Positions 1 to 12,230 are shown, counted from the first letter of the stretch. The stretch: 64,000 bases of DNA from Hypomesus transpacificus (GCF_021917145.1 NC_061074.1:6606017-6670016); one strand, 5' to 3'. Numbers and translations: made by a program. Notes: generated by a model from the letters alone, not told the origin.

Positions 1-324
1 TGTAAATGTACTGGGGAACAAAGGAGTGTCATCTTGTATCCTATGGTGTGCGATACTTTTGGTGTGTGATCATTTTGTCAATGAAAACTGCAAAATAATT
101 AAATTGATAAAATAAAGCATCTTAGAGACATTACAAAAAACATAGCTCCAGCTCATGCAAAGATTCCAGTTGGTTGGATGAGCGTTGAACCACTACATGG
201 TTCCATATCATGATGATGACATGTTCGGATGTGGCTCTGTAGCCTGGCTCTCTGCCCTCTCCTGTCTCTGTCTAGAGGGGGCCGCCCGGAGCCCAGAGGG
301 ATCGTGAGGTTGGTGACCTGCACT
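1..324. other. Gene-free left edge
   Basis: No exon-like open frame with splice sites was found. An AATAAA-type hexamer occurs near 110-116, but no upstream coding exon is visible in the window, so it cannot be tied to a gene. Confidence 0.4.
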
Positions 325-862
325 GGTCCTTCTGACACCAGAGCATGGCCGACCTGGTGATCTGATAACCTGCCTCTGACACCAGAGCATGGCCGACCTG
401 GTGATCTGATAACCTGCCTCTGACACCAGAGCATGGCTGACCTGGTGATCTGATAACCTGCCTCTGACACCAGAGCATGGTCGACCTGGTGATCTGATAA
501 CCTGCCTCTGACACCAGAGCATGGCCGACCTGGTGATCTGATAACCTGCCTCTGACACCAGAGCATGGCCGACCTGGTGATCTGATAACCTGCCTCTGAC
601 ACCAGAGCATGGCCGACCTGGTGATCTGATAACCTGCCTCTGACACCAGAGCATGGCCGACCTGGTGATCTGATCACCTGCCTCTGACACCAGAGCATGG
701 CCGACCTGGTGATCTGATAACCTGCCTCTGACACCAGAGCATGGTCGACCTGGTGATCTGATAACCTGCCTCTGACACCAGAGCATGGTCGACCTGGTGA
801 CTTGATAACCTGCCTCTGACACCAGAGCATGGCCGACCTGGTGATCTGATAACCAGCCTCTT
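325..862. repeat. 44-bp minisatellite, about 12 copies
   Basis: A tandem array with a 44-bp period; successive GAGCATGG blocks fall at 341 and 385 and so on. Copies differ by single bases (GGCCGACC, GGTCGACC, GGCTGACC). Because 44 is not a multiple of three, the array stays open in several minus-strand frames and gives spurious peptides of up to 260 residues. Copies abut with no unique spacers, so it is not a CRISPR-like array. Confidence 0.95.
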
Positions 863-2145
863 AAACCTGTCTCATTCATTTGATCATTTTGACAATGCAA
901 TGGTTCCTCCTGTATCTCCTCCGATGCTCCTCTTCCTTTTCTTCCCCCTCTTCCACCCCCTCCATCTCCTCCCCACTCCCCTTTTCCCATTCCTCCTCTT
1001 CAACTCCAACCTCCCCACCTTTTCCCCCCATCACTTCAGATGTCGGTAATGTACTGCCTAGCTAGCTTCTTGGCTGCATTGCAGTATGGTGAGGAGGGAG
1101 ATGAAGGTGGAGCTCAGGGACACCCCCACCCAGACCTTGTTAGGCCCTAATCTTCTTTTTCCCCCTGGCATCTCTGGAGCTCAATATACCAATTTCCGGT
1201 GCAGTGATGTATTGGGAGTATGGAGTCTCAGAGCTTCCTCTCTAGTGCACTCTCTAGTGGTGGGCTGTAGTATTAAAAAGCAAAGTCCTCAGAGGCAGCA
1301 AGGTGTGTAACCCCGCCACCCCACCCCCTGCAGACCTGCAGCCAGCTCTGAGCAGGAACAAGACTAACATTGGCATAGCGTGTAGTGTTCCAAAGTCCTA
1401 CTTAATGTGTGTGTGTGTGTGTACAGTATCATTGGAAATCCCCGTCCATAAAGAAGCACGTGTTTGTACGTGTGTGTATGTATTTGTGTGTGTAGGTGTG
1501 ATTGTGTGCATAAGTGTGGAAAGTTTTGGGTGATAAAGATTCATAGAAATTCCAGTAATCAGCCCTATTTGTATTCCATGAATCAGAACAGTAATGTTCT
1601 TTCTTGATTTTACAGAAATTGTTTTCAAAGAAACTCATTGCAACACAGCCCCCTGGCCCCAGAACTACCCTCAATCACTTTGGGAGGTGCTTGGTCTTGA
1701 TTTTATTGCATGCTGCAACCCGACACACCAGGGCAGGCCAGGGGTACAAACCAAGTGCGCCTGAATTCTGTAAAATTACTGCTAGAGCTATCCCTATCCC
1801 TAAAGGAGGAAACAGCAGACAGTGATTTTTTATTCTAGGTTCATTCACAGCTAGCTGTGTGGTTGTTTCCAAAGGCGGGTGTGTATTTGATGACTCAGTC
1901 CTTTCACTGGAAATGGCATATCCATCCTTGCTTGGTCTTTGTCAAGTCTGAACCTGTGTGTGAAGGGTGGGCCTAGTCAATATGAGTGTACACTAGCAGA
2001 ACAATGTTATCAGCTCTACCGTGAATTAAAATCTCACTGTATTTCCTTGGTATGTACTCGGATCTTAGCTGCTGTTGGGTGTTCCTACGTTTATCCAACA
2101 GTCTACTCACTAACGGGCTGATGTGGAGACACCGTCAGACACCTT
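863..2145. other. Gene-free stretch with (GT)n tracts
   Basis: No supported exon. Contains a CT-rich block near 905-1030 and GT-rich microsatellites around 1404-1421 and 1459-1510. Confidence 0.4.
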
Positions 2146-2149
2146 GCCA

Positions 2150-2340
2150 AGGCCCTGCACACAGCCTCACACAGCTGCACACAGCCTCACACAGCTGCAC
2201 ACAGCCTCACACAGCCTCACACAACTGCACACAGCCTCACACAGCTGCACACAGCCTCACACAGCCTCACACAGCCTCACACAGCTGCACACAGCCTCAC
2301 ACAGCTGCACACAGCCTCAAACAGCCTCACACAGCCTCCA
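2150..2340. repeat. 10/20-bp minisatellite (ACAGCCTCAC/ACAGCTGCAC)
   Basis: Alternating decamers ACAGCCTCAC and ACAGCTGCAC run in tandem and decay into degenerate copies up to about 2480. The repetitive plus-strand peptides across it (for example 2052-2525) are by-products of the repeat. Confidence 0.9.
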
Positions 2341-2480
2341 CCAACCTCATGCAGTCTACAAAAGCCTCAAACAGCCTAACACGGTGTCTTGCAGCCTCAC
2401 ACAGCCTCATAGGCTCTACCTGCATCGCACATTTGATCAGCCTCATACGCACAACACAGCCTTCTCAAGCCTCACATGGC

Positions 2481-4129
2481 CTGGCTCAACCTGATGTATT
2501 TGAAGCTGGAGGAACTGGAGACTGACTCCAGCATTCCCTGAGAGTGGGGAAGAAGACAAGCTCCAGCATGAATTGTACTGACAGCAAGCTCACCCCGTGC
2601 CCCGCTGTTGATACTGCTCTTAGCCGGCAGATGCCTCTAGATATGCAGAGAGATATGTTGAAATCTGTCAGATAGGATCTCAAAGGTAACACCGTGATGT
2701 AACAACTAGGTTTCCTCTGCTGTGAACGTGTGTGTGTCTCAACGTGTGTTCTTCTGGTTGTGACGTCCTACAGGTACGACCCCTCCGTGCTGAGCTTTGT
2801 GCTTCCCCCATCTGTCTTCAATCAAACAGCAGACACACACACACACCACCTGGCTGCAGCTGACCTCTCGCTTGACTTGGTCAAAGACAAGATAAAATCA
2901 CCAGGTCACCATCCACACGTGCAGACACCTCACCTCCTCACTTTCCGTGACACACACATCACCACAGTATCGATGACTGTAGCAACATGGCACATCTAAA
3001 ATCACATATTTACAGCTGAAGGGCTGAAGTCAATATCAGATCTACAATTGTCTCACCTCCGACACAGATAACCCTCCCACAACCTCCATACTGGCAGGAG
3101 ACCAAGCTGGGTTTTCCCCTGCCGGAGTAGAAGTGCCCCTCCACTCAGGGTCTGTTGACAAGAGCATCATCCATCAAAGCTTCTCATCCAACTGCTGATG
3201 CCTCGCAGGCTGCAATTGTACCGCTCTAATCTCCCTGCATATCTACTGCCAGGCACTTCATCACACTACAGTGGTCTACTGAACATGTGTACTGAGCAAC
3301 TACAGTTATGAGCAATTTGAAAGTTATCAGTAGGTCATCAGGAGTTCTAAAGTTATAAATAATAATTTGAGGATAAAGGTTTTACAGTTGGGTTGGTTCA
3401 TTGCCAAGATAATAGGTCAAATGTTAAATTCTTTCATATGGTGCAACACAAAAAAACTAACAGCTTTCCATCAGTGAAGCATGTTTGTTTAATACTTTGA
3501 GCTCTCTAACGAAGCCTGTCAGAGAATGTGTTTCTGACATGGTGCCATGAGGCTGATGAAGAACAGGCAATTATATGACTCTATCCAAAACAATGTGGTT
3601 CGATAGCATGCACACACATGCACAAGCGTGTACTCACAGATGCACAAGACACACACACACACACACACACACACATTAGGACAATCAAAACAGACAATTA
3701 AATGCAGCATCCTAGAGTGCTTGTTCAAGCACAGCCCTCAGAGAAACTAATTTAACAGGAATTTGATTCTGCCACACTTCGGGAAGGGGAAAGGGAAAGG
3801 CCAGGGGCAGAGGGGGGAGGGAGGGAGCGAGAGGGTAGAAGGGGGTAGCTTGTGAGGGGGTGGTAGAGGCGACGACTGTGCACTCTTCTGTTGCTTCGTG
3901 GAACAGCCCATCAGGCTCCTGCCTACTAGTCGATCAGAACAAGCCAGCAGCCTACCTACTAAAGCAATGGACAGAAAGACAGACAAATAGATGGACAGAG
4001 CGACGGTTCTGTAAACTCAGATGCTCTGCTCAGACAGACATGTAGAGAGGATGATTGAAATCGTATATTTTGGGGAAATAGAAGAGCTCTTTGTATGAAA
4101 TGTCAGGGTCTCTCGAAGGCTGTCATCAC
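2481..4129. other. Gene-free stretch
   Basis: No coding exon with usable splice sites was seen. Contains a (CA)n tract at about 3650-3674 and a purine-rich block near 3780-3860. It lies beyond the inferred 3' end of pou2af1. Confidence 0.4.
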
Positions 4130-4135
4130 TTTATT
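4130..4135 (-). terminator. Candidate poly(A) signal of pou2af1
   Basis: TTTATT on the plus strand reads AATAAA on the minus strand, about 650 bp past the pou2af1 stop codon. It is the first canonical hexamer I found there; actual use is inferred. Confidence 0.45.
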
Positions 4136-4787
4136 GTTATGAATACACTTAACACATCTCAACACATGGATCACAGTAACTCTCTCAGTTGAACCAGGCA
4201 GTGGCGACAGTTGCCCTCACCCCACCCCACCCCCCCTCCCCTGCCTTCCCTCCAGCCACTACTCAGGCAGTTGCCCCCCATGGGGCAAACCAATTTCCCA
4301 GGGGGGGAGGAGAGATAAGGACTGACACATTTATCAGTGATCCATTCACATTCCTTGCATTGTAACCTGGTGTAAATCCTTCTGGCCCAGTCCCAGACCA
4401 GCATCTGGACCAGCTCCACCCTGCAGACCTGCCCCTGGCCGGGGTTGACTGGGCAGGCTGAGGACGGAGGTCTATCAGTGTCATGGAGTAGAGGAGTGAG
4501 AAAGACGAGAAGAACGAGAGAAGAGAAGGGAAGGGATGGAGCGGCAAATGAAGAAAAAGCAAGGAAGAGATTGAGAGGAGAAGAAGACAAAGGAGAAGAG
4601 GACAGGCTCAAATGACGTGGTAGGAACCCTACCCTAATCTAGATCTAGATATGTCATGTAGTACTAAAGCAAATGTATGCAATACTGTAACTGGTGACTG
4701 TAATACTCACAAGAGGCTTCATCAGAAAAGAAAAACATAAAACTATTTATGACAGAACAGGTTCTCTAATTACATGAAACTGAGGCT

Positions 4788-7700
4788 TCAGATAACAGAT
4801 GTGAAGAGCAAGGGACGAAATGTCTCTCTACCCTCCTCCTGTTCTTCCACCTCCTCCTCTTCTTTCTCCTCGTCTGCCTCCACCTGTTCTTCCAGAAGCA
4901 TCTCCAGAGGGTTCATAGGCTCTGGTTGCTGGTCAGGGCCTGGGTCCACCTCCAAGGCCTCTTTCAGGGCCTCCTCCAGTGTCTGAGGGGTGTGCCGCCC
5001 ATCAGTCTGGGGATTGGTCTGAGGCAGGGAGCTCAGCGGCAGTGCCATGGGGAGCAAGGTCCCGGGCAGGGTGGCAGAACAGGTGGCAAACTGGACCCCT
5101 GTGGAATGGAGGTTGGAGAGTGTGGGCAGGGTGGGTATGGAGGCTTGGGTGGGTACAGAAGGCAGGGAGGCAAAGGGCTGGGCCCAGGGGATGTAGGCAA
5201 CATCCTGAAGTTCCACCTGGGGGAAGTGGGGGGATCCAGAGGACACAGGGATGGTCTGGACGCAACAACAACAACAGCAATAACAGTTAGCCCTCCAGTC
5301 TAAGAGTGTAGTACCAGGGGGGTATTCCAGGTAGCAGGTTTAGTGAAAACTCTGAGTTGGTTAACCATGAAAAGTGTCATACTTCAGGTTTCCCATTTCA
5401 GAAAGAGAGGTAACGAAACCTTTTGGTAAGTTTCCATGGTAACTTACTCTGTGAAACTAACCTGCTCGCTAGCAGGTTTTCCATGCCAAACTCTGCGTTT
5501 CTACCTATCCCCTCCCACTTTCTGAGCCTGGCAGACAGGGGACATACATTCCTGGTTCAGCCGACCAATCTCAAACAAAAGAGAATTTTAAGACTGCGAT
5601 TCAATGTTCCCTGATGAATACCTAAGTTAACGTTACCGTTTCCCATCACAATCTGCAGGCTAATTTATTTGAGCAACATTCTCAGCCCCTAGGCCCACAT
5701 CGCCAATGTTACTCGCAGTGGACCTGCATTCAGAACTGACTAAATGCTTTTTGGCACTAAAATAAAGACAAATAATTGAAATTGTATTTAGTCTTCTTCA
5801 TTGCCTACAAATAGTAATCTAACAATGAGTATGTTTATCGGCTATTGTTCCTACAATTCCCTTACAAAAAAGAAGTATATTCAAGTATACTAAAATATGG
5901 ATAGTACACTTAGTTCACTTTTGATATACTTTTAAGAAGTATGCTTAGAAAATAATTAACTTTTGATATACTTTCAAGTAGTATACTTAGAAAATAGTTC
6001 ACTTTTGATATACTTTTAAGTATGCTTTGAAAATAGTTCACTTTTGATATACTTTTAAGTATGATTTGAAAATAGTTCACTTTTGTAAGAAGCTTGCTTT
6101 GAAAATAGTTCACTTTTGACATACTTTAATATAACATTGAACATGCTATTTTATTAACTCCACCACTTTTTCTCCTGTAATATTAACGGACAGTGGGGTT
6201 AAATGTTTGCCTCCAACGCCAATTGTATACGCTGCTAGACGTGTTGCTTTTTTTCCGGAATATGTGCTCAGATTGACCATAAACACAAAATAAAACTTAT
6301 ATCTGAAGTGTGGTGAAGTAGGAAAATGTTTTTTGTCGCCGGGTGCCATGGTGGATCCTTATATCGGAGCTCCATAGATGTTTAATAGTTCTCATGCCCG
6401 CGCTTAACTAAGAGTTGACGTACTTTGAGTTGAGTTGAGATTGAAATCAGCTTTTCTGGAACCGAGTTTTCAGAGTTTCCCATTTTAGAGTTATTGAACT
6501 CAGAGTTCAGGGTTAAGCTCAGAGTTTGTTAAACCTGCTACCTGGAATACCCCCCAGAAGTTTAACTGTGCACTGTGCAGAATGTGTACTGTTGGCTGCT
6601 TAACCAAGATAAACACAATCCTCTCACTCACCCCAAAGTTGGTGAAAAGTGGTGTGTGCGTGTAGGTGAGTACAGAGGGTGGGGCCAGGACCGTGTAGCT
6701 GGGACACACTGACTGCATGTAAACCTCCCCCGCCATCGCTGGGCCACTGGGGTAGCTCAAGGTCGAGGGGGTGAAGGTCGCAGTGCTGAAAGTCGTCGGG
6801 GTAAAAGTTGTGCTACTAAAGGTCATGAGGTCATTCTGCTGGTGATAGTCATGGCAGGGCCAAAAGGCACTGGTGGGTTCTGAAGAAGGGGCAACCCAGC
6901 CAGCACACTGCCCCCCTCCCTCACTGCCTGCTGGGGGGGTGGAGGGGCTGGGGGGGCATCCGACTGCGTCAAAGTCAACCTGATCTGAGGGCACAAACAC
7001 AGCAAGATGAGTACATTCACAACCGATGCCACAGTCTGGACTCCAGGGGCTGATGTGGAACATTGACTTACAGACTTGTGAGTATGATGGCAGGCTGATG
7101 ACAGTGGCCGGACCCTGGAACACAAGCAGGAGAGTGAGATGGCCACCTGGTAGCCACAGAGACCCTGCTAGGTAAGCTCCAGAGGACAGGAAGATGAACC
7201 CTGAGCTGCTACAGAGACCCTGCTAGGTAAGTTTCAGAGGACAGGAAGATGAACCCTGAGCTGGCACAGAGACCCTGCTAGGTAAGCTCCAGAGGACAGG
7301 AAGGTGAACCCTGAGCTGGCACAGAGACCCTGCTAGGTAAGCTCCAGAGGACAGGAAGATGAACCTTGAGCTGGCACAGAGACCCTGCTAGGTAAGCTCC
7401 AGAGGACAGGAAGATGAACCCAGAGCTGGCACAGAGACCCTGCTAGGTAAGCTCCAGAGGACAGGAAGGTGAACCCCGAGCTGGCACAGAGACCCTGCTA
7501 GGTAAGCTCCAGAGGACAGGAAGATGAACCCTGAGCTGGCACAGAGACCCTGCTAGGTAAGCTCCAGAGGACAGGAAGGTGAACCCTGAGCTGGCACAGA
7601 CACCCTGCTAGGTAAGCTCCAGAGGACAGGAAGATGAACCCTGAGCTGCTACAGAGACCCTGCTAGGTAAGCTCCAGAGGACAGGAAGATGAACCCAGAG

Positions 7701-10700
7701 CTGGCACAGAGACCCTGCTAGGTAAGCTCCAGAGGACAGGAAGGTGAACCCCGAGCTGGCACAGAGACCCTGCTAGGTAAGCTCCAGAGGACAGGAAGAT
7801 GAACCCAGAGCTGGCACAGAGACCCTGCTAGGTAAACTCCAGAGGACAGGAAGATGAACCCAGAGCTGGCACAGAGACCCTGCTAGGTAAGCTCCAGAGG
7901 ACAGGAAGATGAACCCAGAGCTGGTACAGAGACCCTGATAGGTAAGCTCCAGAGGACATGAAGATGAACCCTGAGCTGGCACAGAGACCCTGCTAGGTAA
8001 GCTCCAGAGGACAGGAAGATGAACCCTGAGCTGGCACAGAGACCCTGCTAGGTAAGCTCCAGAGGACAGGAAGATGAACCCTGAGCTGGCACTTGCAGAA
8101 AGTCTCAGACACCAGAACAGAGTTTGAAAAGCAACAGCAGGGGGACTGAAGCAGAGAGTCGAGGGGAGTAGAAAAGAGAAGAAAATATATGAGATAAGAG
8201 AAGACAAGATAAGATAAGTAATGAACTGAGTAGAGTAGTAGAGCTAAGGTGTGTTCGAGGGTGAAATCTCCCCTGGAGTGACGCTGCCGTGGGGTTGGAG
8301 TTGGGGCGAAGATCCGTCTGAGAGCATGACAAATAGTTAACTGGCTCCTGAGTGATGGCTTACACTGTCAGTCACTGATAAAGGCTTGTCATCCAGTGGG
8401 ATAAGACCGTCCATGAGCTCAGCTGTACAGTCCAATACAGCCTAGTCCTATCCCAGTCCAAACCTAGTCCTAACCCAGTCATAACCCAGACCAGTCTACA
8501 ATATATCAGCCCAGATGAGTCCTACCTAGCCCAGCCCAGCCAGTGTACAGTACAAATGAATCAAACAAATTATTTGTAGTGTTCGTATAATTGACATCTT
8601 TATCAACAGGCTTTTAGATTGCAAACTGTTTAGTCTTGTGTGTGCATGTGGATGTTTGTGTGTGAATGTGTGTGAGTGCAGCCAGGTGTTACAATGTGGT
8701 GGGAGGGCCTTGTTGGGGCATGGAGCTGCTTTGCATAGGGCCCTGTGCCGAGCCCTGCAGATACAGTGGGAAAGGATTGTAACTGCCATGGAAAAATACC
8801 TGGATTATATAAAGGCAAAATCCCCTTCTCCAGTCCCCTCCTATCCAGTCCTCTCCTGTCATTTTCTCTCTATACCTCTGCTCTAATCCTGATCTGCCCT
8901 GCACGAGGGACTAGAGAGCAGATGAGGAGAGAAGATGAGGAGAGGAGAAGTGAAATGAGGTGCACATGGGAAAGAAATGTAAAGGAGAGGAGAAGAGAGG
9001 TGTAGGTGTTGTGAATCCCTCACTGCTGCAGATGGCGCTGTCCTGGTGCTGTGGGGGTCAAGTCCTCTTTTCTTTCTCAACAGTTCCTTGACTGGGTCTC
9101 GGACACGCACCCCTTGGTAGGGCCTAGCACTGGCCTGGCCTGCTGGGGGCGCTGGGGAGCACACAGCATTGACACAGAGAGTCAGTTATTGACAGTTAAC
9201 ATCACAAATAACAGCCAAGACAACAAGCCCTTTGTAACTGTGGAGATACAGGAAGAGATACGAACACTCCAGCATAGTGTAACATCTACACCTCGTAGAC
9301 ACAGCATACAAGGCACTGTCCAAAACACTGACAACACTGTGTGTGACTGTGTGTGTGTGCTACTGTGCTACAATTTATTTTTGAAAGAACCATCTGCAGT
9401 CAGTGTAGAAAATCCCAAGGCATTTTCCCTCTTTAGGGCAGAGAGTTAACCAGAGATATGGGCACTTCCTGCTATGATTGTTTTGAGGAAGAGCAGAGGT
9501 TGGGTCCTGGGGGGACACATCCCAGCCTGTTTGGTGGTGGGGCTCTTTGGCAGGGAGAGCGTGACAGATCATGCCCTGGAGAAGAAAGAGTGATGGATGA
9601 TCTCCAGGTATGGACTTTTTGTAGTCATAAATTGAAACAAACCATGGTGCTGGTACTCTCCATCTCTCACTCTCTTTGACACACACACACACACACTCCC
9701 TGTTTCCTTCCTTGTTGACATATATAAGTAAAGGTCAAAATGGTAAAAGCTCAGTAAACCTTAATTGAAATTTGGCCTTTGCCAGTGCCTCATTTGTATG
9801 ATTTAAAGCACATGGACCATGTGACCTCTGCAGGGAGGAACATGCACCCCGTCAAGCTGTTTCTTTATTTACGTAAGCTACATTGTTATTTTAGTGGAAA
9901 AAGAGGGTCAACCCCAGTAATCCATCTGCCCGACCATGTAATTGACCGCCAGCTGACTGTTGTGACTCATCATGCTTAGTCACTAGCAACTGCAAAAAGT
10001 AATGGGACTGGTCCATTAGAGAACCTACCAGACTACCAGCCTTTCCCAGACTTCCAGTCTCTACCAGATTCTATCAGATCAATTGATGTTTGCAGTAACT
10101 AGGGAAATTATCTCAGCACATATCAGAAAATCCCAACCCCCCCCCCCCCCTCCCTGAGTCACAGAAGTAGTCACACTGTTACTGTAACTGGCACTGGAGA
10201 TAAGACACTTCAGAGGAATACAGGCTCTTAATCCATTGTGTGTGAAACAGTGCTCATTGCTCAGTAAGGTGTAGTGACAAACACCAGGAATTTCTGAAAG
10301 TGATATTACTTATATTACTAACCCTATATATTTATATCCCAATTACAGTAAACCTCATCACTGCTCTATTATAAATATGACTGTCTGTAAGCTTCTGTTC
10401 CTAAGGCCAGTTGTTTCCTGACATGGAACAGTTAACCAGATAAAAAATAAATTGCCAGACTCCCTTCCAAAGTAGCCTATTTGTGATACACCAATCTCCA
10501 CATGATTTATTGTGTACCGTAATGTTTGCTGATGAATATGGCAGTAAACTGGACATATTAAAGCAGAAAGTGAGTTGTTGATTTTTTTATCGCACGCATT
10601 AAGCCCTCTCCTTCTCTGGTTATCTTCCCCAAAAAATTCCTGAAACAAAGTTGTGCAATCACCCACAGTATGTTTGGCATGGAGTTGAGGGATGCGTGAA

Positions 10701-12230
10701 ACAGTGTCATATTAAACTGGGAGTGTGTTTCACAACTTCTCTTGGTATGGGGTTGGATGAAGGTGAGGGTTTATTCATTCACACAGCACACAGATACAAA
10801 GACGCCAGGCAAGAAGAGTCCAAAAAACAAATACTGAATCCAAAACGACAGGCAGGGGGCAGAACGAGAATAAAAAATAAAAAACTTTAAAAATCAGGAA
10901 GTAAACGCTGGAAAGGCTCAGGACAAATACTGATACTTTCTGACAGGATCACAGAGAAAAAGAGGGTACTTGAGAGTCAATGGGCAGGGCACAGTGGAAG
11001 TTAGTGGTGCTAATTGTACTGAATTGAGGGGCGAAGTCAGAGGCTGATCCCAGGCTGAGGTGCTGACACCTCTCTAGGTGGAGACAGAGAGACAGCTCTG
11101 TCTCCACAGCTTAAGACATTTGACATTTACATTTTTAGTCATTTAGCAGACGCTCTTATCCAGAGCGACTTACAGTAAGTACAGGGACATACCCCAGAGG
11201 CAAGTGGGGTGACGTGCCCTGCCCAAGACACAGTCATTTGGCAAAGTCTGGAATCGATCCAGCAACCTTCTGATTAGTAGCCCGAATCCCTAACCACTCA
11301 GCCAACTGACTCCCGTAGAGACAGCTTGGGGCCCCCATCTGTTCCAGTAACAGACCATGATAAATAGAGATCAGGTCACCTCCCCAAATGCATTTATCTT
11401 GACACTTTGACCCCCTCTTCTCCAACTCCTCTTCACGTCTCCACCTCTGCGTCGTCTCACCTCCCATCTCTTTCCAACCCTAAATCTCACCACATCTCAA
11501 TTGCTCCACCCCTCAGTGTCCCAAGATTCAGCTGTGTAGCCTGATCATTCGAGTGAGGCTCAACATATTCAGTTCTGAATTCTTAAATCCTGAATAATGG
11601 CAGTAATACACTTATTTGCAGTTAGACACAGGTGTTATATATCTATAGTTTTAACTGTAGTCCATATAGTCTAATTATCACACACACACCACACACACAC
11701 GCACGTCCAAGCCTTACAGAAGAGGAAGTTGTCCAGCTGCGCAGTGTTAGAGCAGTGAGAGGCAGGAAAGGTTTTGCATATCAAGATTCTAGAGCACCAC
11801 AGCTGGACTGTATCAACTCCCCAACCATGGCCTTCCTCTTTTTTAGATTTACACCACAGTCACATACACACTCCACACACACACAATGAAGTTTCCAAAA
11901 TCATTATAAGATTTTTTGGAGGGAAGATTAGTGTCTACCTACCAGTCCAGCCCAGGACATCTTAGTACAACTCAGCTCAACTCAGCTCAGCTCAGCCCTG
12001 TCCATCTCAGTCCTGTCCATCTCAGCCCTGTCCATCTCAGCCCTGTCCAGCTCAGCCCTATCCATCTCAGTCCTGTCCAGCTCAGCCCTGTCCATCTCAG
12101 CCCTGTCCATCTCAGTCCTGTCCAGTCCAGCCCAGCCCAGGCTGGACCATACTGCCGACAGTCACAGGAAACTCCAACAACCTTGGAACAAGACAGAAGG
12201 AATGGCGTACTCACATTTGTCCCAGTGCAT
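4788..12230 (-). CDS. pou2af1: POU class 2 homeobox-associating factor 1 (OCA-B/OBF-1/BOB1)
   Basis: Coactivator that binds POU domains of Oct1/Oct2 on octamer DNA; in mammals it is important in B cells. Coding exons in transcript order: 12230-12215, 9151-9024, 7114-7072, 6984-6632, 5255-4788. They total 1008 nt (335 aa plus stop), with GT-AG borders and phases 1,0,1,0 that all join in frame. The N-terminus MHWDKS matches the short first exon of the family. Residues 15-35 carry the OCA peptide (RPYQGVRVRDPVKELLRKKRG). Residues 63-180 include the conserved block VCPSYTVLAPPSVLTY. The last exon holds an IPWAQP segment like the mammalian FPWPQP, then an acidic tail (LEMLLEEQVEADEEKEEEE). The protein is longer than mammalian POU2AF1 (256 aa), mainly in the last exon. 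The exact C-terminus is the least certain part; a donor-like GGTAGAG just before the end could shorten it. Confidence 0.9.
5318..6554. mobile_element. Non-autonomous DNA transposon in pou2af1 intron 4
   Basis: The ends are inverted: GGGGGTATTCCAGGTAGCAG at 5318 and its complement ending at 6554. Both are followed inward by AGGTTTA and then CTGAGTT-like sequence. A possible 3-bp duplication CAG flanks it (5315-5317 and 6555-6557). The 1.24-kb interior has no transposase. A 3-bp duplication would fit the PIF/Harbinger group, but the assignment is inferred. Confidence 0.75.
5885..6130. repeat. AT-rich tandem repeat (about 35-40 bp)
   Basis: About six degenerate copies of a unit containing AATAGTTCACTTTTGATATA and ACTTTTAAGTATG, inside the transposon-like element of pou2af1 intron 4. 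Confidence 0.85.
7140..8095. repeat. 55-bp minisatellite, about 17 copies, pou2af1 intron 2
   Basis: A tandem 55-bp unit containing GAGACCCTGCTAGGTAAGCT and CCAGAGGACAGGAAGATGAA. Copies differ at a few sites (GATGAACC/GGTGAACC, CTGAG/CAGAG). It starts 26 bp upstream (transcript sense) of pou2af1 exon 3. Each unit carries a donor-like GGTAAG on the plus strand, opposite to pou2af1 transcription. Confidence 0.95.
8096..9023. other. pou2af1 intron 2, remainder
   Basis: No extra exon is supported. Contains a TG-rich run near 8636-8675 and GA-rich sequence near 8915-9000. Confidence 0.4.
9024..9151 (-). other. pou2af1: pou2af1 exon 2: OCA-peptide exon
   Basis: This 128-nt exon enters in phase 1 and leaves in phase 0 (acceptor CCCCAG, donor GTGAGG). 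It encodes residues 6-48 with the POU-binding core GVRVRDPVKELLR followed by KKRGLDP. The flanking phases match those of the OCA exon in the I-kappa-B-like gene at 21709-21821. Confidence 0.9.
9152..11121. other. pou2af1 intron 1, unique part
   Basis: No coding exon was seen. Contains (CA)n near 9679-9696 and a poly(C) run near 10138-10151. Open frames here lack coding character. Confidence 0.4.
11122..11314 (-). mobile_element. tRNA-derived SINE in pou2af1 intron 1
   Basis: Read on the minus strand, the head has an A-box-like TGGCTGAGTGG and a B-box-like GGATCGATTCC. The body ends in GATAAGAGCGTCTGCTAAAT and a TAAATGTAAATG-type tail, a structure common to fish SINEs. The same family recurs at 29919-30091. 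Confidence 0.8.
11987..12135. repeat. 15-bp minisatellite beside pou2af1 exon 1
   Basis: About ten copies of CTCAGCCCTGTCCAT and close variants. They lie just inside intron 1, about 80 bp from the exon 1 donor. Confidence 0.9.
12215..12230 (-). other. pou2af1: pou2af1 exon 1, 16 coding nt
   Basis: ATG CAC TGG GAC AAA T is followed directly by a strong donor GTGAGTAC. It is too short to find as an open frame. It was found by searching for the family's M-x-W-x-K start with a phase-1 donor; the next exon supplies the missing two bases (T+CG = Ser). The 5' UTR extends above 12230 for an unknown distance. Confidence 0.85.

Noticed and set aside
325..862. CRISPR-like array
   Set aside because: Units abut with no unique spacers and the DNA is vertebrate nuclear.
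153..990. Long minus-strand open frames of 124-260 codons
   Set aside because: They are the 44-bp minisatellite read in three frames; the peptides repeat with the DNA period and show no domain.
2052..2525. Plus-strand His/Thr/Gln/Ser-rich open frame
   Set aside because: It is produced by the ACAGCCTCAC repeat; no splice context.
2730..2999. Possible exon (89-codon plus frame)
   Set aside because: No domain, Thr/His-rich from CA repeats, and no partner exons nearby.
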